From Haliotis asinina (Eukaryota > Mollusca > Gastropoda > Lepetellida > Haliotidae), in contig NC_090291.1 of the NCBI RefSeq assembly GCF_037392515.1, forward strand, positions 14,517,001 to 14,581,000: a stretch of DNA of 64,000 nucleotides. Direction: 5' to 3'. Position numbers and translations under genes: made by a program. Every line of letters starts with the position of its first letter. The first letter of the stretch is position 1. This document shows positions 13,301-25,300 of this stretch, piece after piece. A model generated the notes under the pieces. That model saw only the letters and a program-made list of their open reading frames with translations. It had not been told where the DNA came from and ran no database searches.

Positions 13301-16300
13301 CACTCTCTCACAAGGGATTTCGCAAAATTAAACAGGCAGCTGTTATGTATATGTGCTAAGGATGAAAAATTTTTTTTCGAAAACTCAAAATTTAAACTCG
13401 CTCGCCCATGGGCACGCCCATGGGCGAACAGTGGCCAATGGGTAGGCCCATGGGCAGGCCCATGGGCGAAAGTGTTTACTTTCATCCAGAATAAATGTTT
13501 TGGAGGTTGTAAATGAATGAAAAAATGTTAATAAGTATCATGACACAAATTGCAGCTTGTTGTGACTTGACTCTGCTAACTGACAGCGATTTTAAAAAAT
13601 CTCGCCCATGGGTGAAAAACATATTGGCCCATGGACGAGAATAATTAATTTCATTGAAACTACATGTTTTTTTCCAGGCTTTGAGCTTTTCAATGAATGA
13701 ACTTGTATTTATTATTGTCTTGACACGAAATTAAGCTTAGTTTGACTTAATTCGGCTAATTAAGAGTGATGTTTCAAAACGCTTCGCCCATGGGCGAAAA
13801 CCATTTGGCCCATGGGTGAGAATATATACTTTTACTCAAAATACACCTTTTCCCATGTTTTGGAGGTTGTGAATGGATGAAAGTATGTTCGTAAGTATCA
13901 TGTCACAAAATTCAACTCATTTTGAATTAATTCCGTTAATTTAGAGCTATTTAACAAAATCTCACCCATGGGCGAAAAACATTTTGGCCCATGGGCGAGA
14001 ATATTTCCTTTTACCCCAAACACATCTTTTCCAATATTTGGAGGATGTGAATGAATGAAAGTACATTTATGAGTATCAGGACAGACATTTCAACTCATTT
14101 TGACTTAATTCCTCTAAATGAGAGCAATTTTGAAAACTCTCGCCCATGGGAGAAAGACATTTTGGCCCATGGGCGAGAATATTTGCCTTCACTCAAAATA
14201 CATTTTGACTTAATTCCTCTAAATGAGAGCAAGTTTGAAAACTCTCGCCCATGGGAGAAAGACATTTTGGCCCATGGGCGAGAATATTTCCTTTTACCCC
14301 AAACACATCTTTTCCAATATTTGGAGGATGTAAATGAATGAAAGTACATTTATGAGTATCAGGACAGACATTTCAACTCATTTTGACTTAATTCCTCTAA
14401 ATGAGAGCAATTTTGAAAACTCTCGCCCATGGGAGAAAGACATTTTGGCCCATGGGCGAGAATATTTGCCTTCACTGAAAATACATCTTTTCCTGTGGTT
14501 TCGAGGTTGTAAATGAATTAGGATACATTTGTAAGTATCATGGCACAAAATCCAACTCATTATGACTTAATTCTGCTAATTGAGACCGATTTTCAAAAAC
14601 ATCTCGCCCATGGGCGAAAAACATTGGGCCCATGAGCGAGAATATTTCCTTTTCACTTCAAATACATCTTTTCTAATGTTTTGGAGGATGTAAATGAATG
14701 AAAGTGCCATTGTGAGTATCAAGACACAAAATTCAACTCATTTTGACTTAATTTTGCGAGTTCAGGAAGATTTTTAAAAAATATGCCAGAATAATAATTT
14801 TTACTCAAAATACATCTTTTCCTGTGTTTTGGAGGTTGTAAAGGAATGAGGATATATTTGTAAGTATCATGGCACAAAATTCAACTCATTTTGACTTAAT
14901 TCTGCTAATTTGTAACAAGTACAAAAATCTGGACTTCCACTCAAATTTTCATAGTTTTTTTTATTGTCTTGGGGGTTGTAAATTTATAAATGAAAGTGTG
15001 TTTATAAGTATCACGACAAAAAAAATGAAATCATTCCGGTCTTAATTCGACTAATCTCGCTCGTGGACGAAAATATTTTCGTTTGCTCGTTTTCTTTATT
15101 TTGCAAACATGTGGTTTAAAAATAGATGAAATTCTAATGACAATTCAGTTTAATTTCGTGAGTTTAGTTTTATGTCGCACTCAGTAATATCCCAGCAATA
15201 TGGCGGCGGTTTGTAGATAATCGAGTTTGGATCAGACAATCCAGTGATCAACAGCATGAGCATCGACCTGCACAATTGGGAACTGATGACATGTGTCAGC
15301 AAAAGTCAGCGAGCCTGACCACCCCATCCCGTTAGTTACCTCTTACGACAAGCATAGTCGCATTTTATGGCAAGCATGGGTTGTTGAAGCCCTCTTCTAC
15401 TCCAGATCTCCACGGGTCCCGAACACAGAGCTTTACTTCCAGCAACATATACAGTACACTTAGAATACTAAGCCTTGAGATTCTTTTGAATTTAGGTATT
15501 CTATAAATATAAAGTTATGAAGTTATTTGTGAAAGCCCTAATCAAGAGTGACCAAACTCCAGTGACTATGCTGGGACACACTAATAAACGGTGTTGTGAT
15601 ATCTTTAAACTGTATTGAAATATGTCTTGTCAATTCCACTGACATTCGCCAAATGTACCTACCTAGTAGTTTTAAGTGTACCTACCCAGTTTAGCATGTT
15701 TCGTTTTAATAGTGTGGTCTCCATTTTTAGTAATTCCCGTTTGCCCGTCCCGGCTTTTCTTCGTCCGAGGTTTTATGGGGTATTCTCCTATTTGGCAGAC
15801 CAGAAATAATCTACAACAGGGGTAGGTCACTCGCTTGTTTTCTTTACCATTTGTACTAATTAGTATGCGCCTCCTCATGCTACAATGCACACAGTGACCT
15901 GATTCGTCTCCATCGCAACTTAGGCTGCGTTTAACAGTACTTCAGCCAGTTTACTGTATCAGTCGAAATCTTACAATGAATGAATGAATGAATGAATGAA
16001 TGAATGAAGATCAAGAAGTATATGTGAATGAATGAAAGAAATGATAAAAGAAAGAAGTGCATATGTGAATGAATGAGAAAGATATAATAAAAGAAAGAAG
16101 TACATATGTGAATGAATGAAAGAATAAAAACATGCTAAAGAACGCAAAACTATCGTTAGATCACATGTGTTAACATCAGCTTGTTATTGTCTCCCTGGTC
16201 AGACGTAACAATTGTCAGACAGGTTAAAACAACAAACTATCTGGTTGACTGCACAGCTGCCTGTTGACGTAGTATACCCACATCACCTACTTTTCCTGCG

Positions 16301-19300
16301 TAACCTTCATCTACATCACCATCCTTAAAGGTCACATACAACGTAAAACACAACTTTGCAGATTCTGGTACCTTTCGGTATGCACTTGCCGAAACAAATC
16401 ATAAAAAATGCCAATTCAATCTATAAAGTTGAAAAAAACGCGATGAAAAAAAGCCCGCGAAATCGGAGTTCAAACGTTTCAGTAAATTCCCCCCAGCGCT
16501 GGGGAAAAAACTGGTTTCAACAGCTGTGCTGCGCTGCGTCCATAACGCATGCGCAGTGAATAGGTTCGCGGAGCTTGAAACAGTATGTATGCCCAGAGTC
16601 TGAGGTCGTGAGCAGTAGTTTAATCTTGGTTGTGTACACAAACCAGTAAATAACCTACTCTTTACGTAAAACAACTTGTTGATTGTGGTAAGCAGTCTCT
16701 GTCACAGAGAAAGCTCATTGTCTGGTTTATTCACACCTATAAGTCTCTCTGCCTGTCTGCTAAAGACAACATGCAATACACAGCTTCAATCATTGACCAC
16801 GTGCAATTTGAACTTAACACCTATCAGACTATACGACATAAAGAAAATAAGCTGATTTATGACTCGTGCACCCGAGTCCCGTGTCTGCCACATTATGTAA
16901 TTAGGCACGTGTGATACACATGACATGCTTTTATGTCTGTGGGTTGCAAACAAACTACATTCATTTTTTTCGGATGACTGGATTTGACGGAAACTGGTGC
17001 AAACTCTTGTCAGTTTCAAGTCCTGCTTTGTACTTGGACGAATGACAGATTCCAGCCACGCAGTAGTTTACCATCTCTACTGACATGATTTTTGACTGGA
17101 TCGCGCGCAAATTCAGATAACATGTATTTTCAAAACCCAGCATCTCTATATACATTCTTCATGGATAACGACTTCTTTTAGTGTATATGATTTTGTTTGA
17201 CAACAGTATATGAATCCATACTGAAACGACGCATCAAGTACACAAAAACAAGTTGTTATCTATAAAGAATCTTTTCTTGTGACTGGCTATACTTGTAAAA
17301 TGCTCATCAAACAGATCATCTTTCTGAACACACAATGAACCCTCAGCATATCCGCAAATGAAACAGCCAATCGGAAGCCGTCGTTACACTTGAGTGCATA
17401 TCCACCCGCTATGACTGGGTTCGGTCTCCCGAGGGCTTCGTTTCGGGGGAAGTAAGCCCAAGTACAAAATATTGCACTTTTGAATCGCGATTGTACGTTT
17501 ATAATTTTGTTTATTTGGTTTTTTTTTAAAGCAGCAATGTATATCATATGTCATGAATAAGTGATAAATGTGTTTTAATTATGTTTGATTTTTTGGTTGC
17601 ATGTGACCTTTAATATATTGAGCAGAGAGCACAGAAGGCCCTGTAGCTGTAACCACTGAACCGTGGCGTCTCTCTGCTCCCAAGTTCCCAAGTGGGGGTG
17701 TCCTTCTCTACCTATTCCATTAATCTTTAAAACATCTAACAAGCTCAACGCATGCATTTTTTTTACTCAAATGTGATGTTATACATATCATAAGAGTATT
17801 TTTATGTATTATTCAGTTGATAAATTATTATTTCATGATGCATATATGTACAATATTTTGCTTCGATTCTGTAACTACCGACATTATGACATTGAGACCA
17901 TTCTGATTTATCGAGTAAAATACGATTGTATAGTTTTGAGTTTGAATCTTGGCATATTTTACCGGTTTGCCACTTTTGCACTCTGCCCTTTTAAAGGGGG
18001 CGTGCATATTTTGGTGGTTTTTAGTATTCCATCTATTCATTTGGATTTATTAATTTATTTGTTTTTGTTTTGTTTTGTTTTGTTTTTTACTGCTAGTGGG
18101 TCTGTTAGTCTTCTTTGATAACTGTAGATTTATTCTGACGTTTGACGAGCGGAACATGAAGTGTTGTTATCATGTATGTTATGTAATTATATTATTGGTA
18201 TGGAGCGGCAGTGATATGTATGTTTATGCTTGCCAATCCAGTCCCGATTACTTGAGATTAGTTTAAACTATAGATTAACGTATCCATACTATTACTGTGT
18301 AATCATTATATCGGGCTATGAGGAATACGTAATGTAATCAAGATTGACTTTGCGTTTACTTTTCTATTTTTTAAATAGATTTTCACTATTTTTGCTACAC
18401 TCGAAAAGATTTACTTTGCCTTTCGTGATTGTGGTCTCTAAGTATTTTAGAAATTATGTTGTTGAGACAACTAGAACTGTTGATCTGCAGTCTTTCAAAA
18501 TTCATTTTCACGAGATATATTCTCCCTTTTTACCAGTTCTCAAAATGAACATATAACCGTTTACACAAAGGTATCTTCCCGTAAAATAAGTAGGACGAAA
18601 CGTGAAGCATAGCAGCGCATTTGCCATAACTGAAATTGTTAAAATGATCCTGAAAACTGTCATTTTCAACATTCACCTTGCAAGCAATTTTATCAAGAAA
18701 CTAAATAACTATTTTACTAATGGAAGGAGTGAAATGAAAGCCCATTTTATTAACTGAAGTCACTGATTGAACTCGCTAACATCGATTCACTTACATTCTG
18801 GTACACGAGTCTTATTTCGTTTCCTGAGCACACACATTTTACTTTTTTATAGAAAATCCGTGTCTAATCCCATAAAACAACACCATTGTCACTACACCAA
18901 ACGATTTTGACCTCGACCTTAAACAAAGGTTTAACTTACAGGACTACCTGTAAGATATCCCTTTCTTGATAACGAGTTTAACAGCTACGCCGAAATGCTG
19001 CTTACCTAATAAGAAGTTGTATATCCATAGAATTTTCGTGGTTTTTGTCCAAATGATTATGACCTGAACAGATATTACTTTGTCAAAGACTTCATGAGTG
19101 ATTTTCAAGTTCTAATCCACACACAGATTTCCACTTTTTCATCATTTTGACTTTTATCTCAGTTTGTTGAGTATCTCAGCATAACTGGCAAAGACAATGG
19201 AAACTGAGCGGAACGGTGACGCTTTCTGTTTCTTCCGCGTTCACTTACGTAATTTCCGCAAAGCGCCTACGACAATTTGCGCCGAAAAAGTCATGTCTCG

Positions 19301-22300
19301 TCCGCTGGTTTGTTTATTGGAGTAAAATAGCTGCCGCTTTCAAGTGTATTTTACTTGTCATATACAAAATTCATCCATGGATCACATTAGGTCATTAGGG
19401 GACACCAGCTTTGAAATGTACAGGTGTTCGTGAGTGTATATGGATGAAAAAGACAGATTGCGCAAGACGCGCAGCCAAATATCTCACATTCAAAGGAAAT
19501 CTCGAATTGATTGTTTTATAAGGCGTCGAGCTGACCAGTTGGTTTTGGTGTTGTGTATAAACCTCCTTTGCAAGAACTTTGTCAAGCATACCTGCTTTGT
19601 CCTTTTGCAAGACCTGCACATATTAGTGTTTGAAAGACATTCACATTTATGTGCGTGTGCTCTGGAAAACATTGTCCGGCACGATATTCCTTCCAATTTA
19701 GTTATTGTGTGCATGCTGCATTTCAATTTTTGGAAATGTGCTTAAAACATATTTTGATTCTCAAAGAATGTGGTTCGTTTAGCAAGTAAAATATTGCTTT
19801 GATTAACACTTCACCAGTACTATACAATATTACAGAATACACAAAACCGGAAACACAAAAACGACAAATTATAGCATTGTGATTAGGGGTATATGGGGTT
19901 ATAGGAGTCCCTTTTTATCCACCGAGACAAGCCCTACACGCCCTGGTGGGGTGTGGATTCGGGGGAGGGGGTAACGGAGGAGATGACCAAGACACACGTA
20001 CTCCATACGCTATCATGGTCTTCCTTACTGCTTGAAGATCGACCTTTTCTCACTGTGGTCTATGATGACTTCGGTGAACGGAAAAGAACTTATTCACTGT
20101 GAAAACCAGAAAATAGTTGAATCCGTCCACGATTTTATCATAAAACACAAAGCTTGATTTTTAATTTTTTAACAGAAACTAATTAACTTGTCAAAAACCT
20201 TCTCACAAATGTTCAGTGTTTCTACAAAGAGCTAGTCAGACACAACAAACCATAACTCTATTTTTCATGTTTACTTATATGATAGTTGTATTTGATGTAA
20301 TGATATGTATGCATATGTTATTATATGATAGTTCATATGGATGACGACACATGCTTCATTTATATTTTGTATTATATGCTGTATGGGTGAGGTACTGTAA
20401 AGCTTGTTCACCAGTCCCAATCAGAGTTACAAAACACACAAATATACAACAACATGGAGATGTGTGGAGAAAATAGAGACATATGGAGAACAGCAATGTC
20501 ATAACTGAACAGAAATCATTCCCTCTATTGTTGAAGGCCGTGTGGGATTAGTTAAACAAAGAAATCTAGTCGACCATGTCTCCTAATCCTCTTACTCCTT
20601 AAACAAACGACTTTCCTGGGCTGTCTAAACTTGAATTGAAATTTTTGTAAATTCGATGTTTCGGGTATTACGTAAGGAGGTAATCAGGTGTCAACACTAT
20701 GGCGTTCGACGTTCCGGACATGAAGGAAAACCAAATACGTTATAAAGTACAGTAATGTGGTCACTATGAGCGAGGCAGACAGTCTGATGAGCACAGCTCA
20801 TTACGGAAATCTCTTGTCTTTGGAGCTGCTCGTTGAGACGCTGAAGCCTTCTGTCAAGTTCTTCTTTATTCTTTATTGTGGCCACTGTGTCACAATATGC
20901 TGTTTACATTGCTCACAGACCCTCGATTCACGATGACGCCAACTTTCTCGACTACTGTTCGTGCGACGACTATCATTCAGGAATTGGTTCCACAGCTCAT
21001 TCTTTCACCGATGTCTTTGTGTATGTGTTTTAGCTCGTTAATTAGCGTAGAGACGAGTCTTCTGCTATTCTCGGGCACAAGTTCTCCAAGGCAGTCGACG
21101 CTCCGGGTGTCATTAGAACAGTGTTGAGCACTGTCACACTCCACTGCTTTTCGACAGCCCTGTTGTGTATTTGATAAAACAATCGACAATCCGGGTGTGA
21201 ACCAAAAGAGGATACCACCATTCTCATCGCTAGATGAAATGGGATGAAGAAAACCCGCACACTCTTCATCACATTGCTACACCGTATTTACCATAACGAA
21301 TGTTTAAATAGCACTTTATGTAAATAGAGCATCAAAACAAGCTGAAACCATGTATTATATTAACATGGTACTAACTATAGTCGATTCGAACCACTGTTCT
21401 ACAGTTCACTGACTGCCTTGGATGCAGGCTTTTCCCACGTGGCGGGGTAAAACTTAATGATCTATTCTCCCTCGCAAGGCCACGTGAACCAATCAGAAAT
21501 GGACATTCTTAAATGGGGTAGGAGAAATGTGCCCTGTAGGTTCTCGTCAAACGTCAGAATAAATTTACAGGTACCAAAGCAGACTCACTCGCTGGGCGAC
21601 TAGCAATAAAAAAAACCCAAACAAAGCAAAAACAGATAGATCAATTAATTTAAACAAATAGATGGAATACTAAAAACCACCTAAATATTAGCATGCACGC
21701 ATCGTTTAAAAAGATAGAGCGCTAAAGTGGCAAGATTCAAACTCAAAACTATTCAATCAAATTTTACTCGATAAATCAAAATGGTCTCAATGACATAATG
21801 TGGTTAGTTACAGAATCAAAGCAAAATATTTGACATGTTTATGTGCGATTTATTTAGCAAAGCCAGAAGAATCCCCGACAAACACAACCGCTTCTTCTCA
21901 ATATGTGGGTTTGTGAGAGTGAGGGTACTCCCTACAAGGCTCACTCCCATTAGTTAACAAGGCGTCCTCCCATTTGGTAGAGTCGATATACTAAGATCAT
22001 AGGGGATTTAGCAACCATGTTGGATTGAAGGAATGACAAAACTCTGTGATAGATTAATGAGTGTCTTTTTTAAGCATTATGAAAATGGTAATGGTAAATT
22101 AACACAAAATGCCCTAAACCTGTCCAGCGTGTCATATATATAATTTAATTTATAATTTATCAACTGAATAATACATAAAAATACTCTTATGATTATGTAT
22201 AACATCACATTTTAATAAAAAGGTGCATGCGTTGAGCTTGTTCGATGTTTTAAAGATTAATGGAAGAGGTAGAGAAGGACACCCCCACTTGGGAACTTGG

Positions 22301-25300
22301 GAGCAGAGAGACGCCGCGGTTCAGTGGTTACAGCTATAGGGCCTTCTGTGCTCTCTGCTCAATATATTAAGGGTGGTGATGTAGATGAAGGTTACGCAGG
22401 AAAAGTAGGTGATGTGGGTATACTACGTCAACAGGCAGCTGTGCAGTCAACCAGATAGTTGGTTGTTTTAACCTGTCTGACAATTGTTACGTCTGACCAG
22501 GGAGACAATAACAAGCTGATGTTAACACATGTGATCTAACGATAGTTTTGCGTTCTTTTGGAAGGGATGGCCGTGGTGTAGCATTTATTCTTTCATTCAT
22601 TCACATATGTACTTCTTTCTTTTATTATATCTTTCTCATTCATTCACATATGCACTTCTTTCTTTTATCATTTCTTTCATTCATTCACATATACTTCTTG
22701 ATCTTCATTCATTCATTCATTCATTCATTCATTCATTGTAAGATTTCGACTGATACAGTAAACTGGCTGAAGTACTGTTAAACGCAGCCTAAGTTGCGAT
22801 GGAGACGAATCAGGTCACTGTGTGCACTGGAGCATGAGGAGGCGCATACTAATTAGTACAAATGGTAAAGAAAACATGCGAGTGACCTACCCCTGTTGTA
22901 GATTATTTCTGGTCTGCCAAATAGGAGAATACCCCATAAAACCTCGGACGAAGAAAAGCCGGGACGGGCAAACGGGAATTACTAAAATGGAGACCACACT
23001 ATTAAAACGAAACATGCTAAACTGGGTAGGTACACTTAAAACTACTAGGTAGGTACATTTGGCGAATGTCAGTGGAATTGGCAAGACATATTTCAATACA
23101 GTTTAAAGATCTCACAACACCGTTTATTAGTGTGTCCCAGCATAGTCACTGGAGTTTGGTCACTCTTGATTAGGGCTTTCACAAATAACTTCAACTTCAT
23201 AAATATAGGTTGAATACCTAAATTCAAAAGAATCTCAAGGCTTAGTATTCTAAGTGTATTGTATATGTTGCTGGAAGTAAAGAGCTTCAACAACCCATGC
23301 TTGCCATAAAAGGCGACTATGCGTGTCGTAAGAGGCGACTAACGGGATGGGGTGGTCAGGCTCGCTGACTTGGTTGACACATGTCATCAGTTCCCAATTG
23401 TGCAGGTCGATGCTCATGCTGTTGATCACTGGATTGTCTGATCCAAACTCGATTATCTACAAACCTGCCGCCATATTGCTGGGATATTACTGAGTGCGAC
23501 ATAAAACTAAACTCACGAAATTAAACTGAATTGTCATTAGAATTTCATCTATTTTTAAACCACATGTTTGCAAAATAAAGAAAACAAGCAAACGAAAATA
23601 TTTTCGTCCACGAGCGAGATTAGTCGAAATAAGAACGGAATGATTTCATTTTTTTGGTCATGATACCTATAAACACACTTTCATTCATATATTTACAACC
23701 TCCAAGACAATAAAAAAAACTATGAAAATTTGAGTGGAAGTCCAGATTTTTGTACTTGTTACAAATTAGCAGAATTAAGTCAAAATGAGTTGAATTTTGT
23801 GCCATGATACTTACAAATATATCCTCATTCATTTACAACCTCTAAAACACAGGAAAAGATGTATTTTGAGTAAAAGTGATTATTCTGGCATATTTTTAAA
23901 AATCTTCCTGAACTCGCAAAATTAAGTCAAAATGAGTTGAATTTTGTGTCATGATACTCATAATGGCACTTTCATTCATTTACATCCTCAAAACATTAGA
24001 AAAGATGTATTTGGAGTGAAAAGGAAATATTCTCGCTCATGGGCCCAATGTTTTTCGCCCATGGGCGAGATGTTTTTGAAAATCGGTCTCAATTAGCAGA
24101 ATTAAGTCATAATGAGTTGGATTTTGTGCCATGATACTTACAAATATATCCTAATTCATTTACAACCTCCAAACCACAGGAAAAGATGTATTTTGAGTGA
24201 AGGCAAATATTCTCGCCCATGGGCCAAAATGTCTTTCTCCCATGGGCGAGAGTTTTCAAAATTGCTCTCATTTAGAGGAATTAAGTCAAAATGAGTTGAA
24301 ATGTCTGTCCTGATACTCATAAATGTACTTTCATTCATTTACATCCTCCAAATATTGGAAAAGATGTGTTTGGGGTAAAAGGAAATATTCTCGCCCATGG
24401 GCCAAAATGTTTTTCGCCCATGGGTGAGATTTTGTTGAATAGCTCTAAATTAACGGAATTAATTCAAAATGAGTTGAATTTTGTGACATGATACTTACGA
24501 ACATACTTTCATCCATTCACAACCTCCAAAACATGGGAAAAGGTGTATTTTGAGTAAAAGTATATATTCTCACCCATGGGCCAAATGGTTTTCGCCCATG
24601 GGCGAAGCGTTTTGAAAAATCACTCTTAATTAGCCGAATTAAGTCAAACTAAGCTTAATTTCGTGTCAAGACAATAATAAATACAAGTTCATTCATTGAA
24701 AAGCTCAAAGCCTGGAAAAAAACATGTAGTTTCAATGAAATTAATTATTCTCGTCCATGGGCCAATATGTTTTTCACCCATGGGCGAGATTTTTTAAAAT
24801 CGCTGTCAGTTAGCAGAGTCAAGTCACAACAAGCTGCAATTTGTGTCATGATACTTATTAACATTTTTTCATTCATTTACAACCTCCAAAACATTTATTC
24901 TGGATGAAAGTAAACACTTTCGCCCATGGGCCTGCCCATGGGCCTACCCATTGGCCACTGTTCGCCCATGGGCGTGCCCATGGGCGAGCGAGTTTAAATT
25001 TTGAGTTTTCCGAAAAAATTGTTTTCATTTTTTCATCCTTAGCACATATACATAACAGCTGCCTGTTTAATTTTGCGAAATCCCTTGTGAGGGAGTGGCC
25101 ACAGTGCTGAGAGTTTATGGACTTTTGTGAGTCCAGAATTAAATTGTGACGTGTTAATTACTCTTGCAATGTCACTTCCTTTTATACAGGGTGGTCAGTT
25201 CCAGATGTACACACCGGAAGCTGCGAACACCTACATAAAGAATGGCGTCCTCTACCTCAAACCGGTATTGACCTCCTGTATACAGTCATAGTCAAAGCAA

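Larger units (their letters stand above)
13245..25153. mobile_element. Giant TTAA-flanked inverted-repeat (foldback-like) element, 11.9 kb
   Basis: Both ends read CACGTCACAATTTAATTC inward and are flanked by TTAA (13,241-13,244 and 25,154-25,157). The arms are 13,245 to about 18,152 (about 3.6 kb without the nested 1,281-bp insertion) and about 21,546 to 25,153 in reverse, with a loop of 3.4 kb. A 370-base sample of the arms differs by about 5 changes. Each arm has, from the outside in, a unique 160-bp end, a CCCATGGG-rich tandem array, a SINE, about 550 bp of other sequence with a TGAA run, and an inner segment. No transposase is seen. TTAA target duplication is typical of piggyBac and Kolobok elements, but the family is not settled. 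It fills most of intron 4 of gene B and ends 36 bases before exon 5. Confidence 0.75.

Noticed and set aside
13103-14560. Several 60-137-codon frames on both strands (copies at 46,154-47,611 and in the right arm)
   Set aside because: They recur with the CCCATGGG tandem units and on both strands, as expected for a repeat with palindromes and no gene.
13395-15080. CRISPR-like array of direct repeats
   Set aside because: The unit is about 180 bp without distinct spacers, the genome is eukaryotic and no cas gene is present.
22548-23096. Frames rich in FIHSF or similar phrases and their antisense partners
   Set aside because: They are the TTCA/TGAA simple repeat and the conserved inner arm sequence read in several frames; no coding sign.
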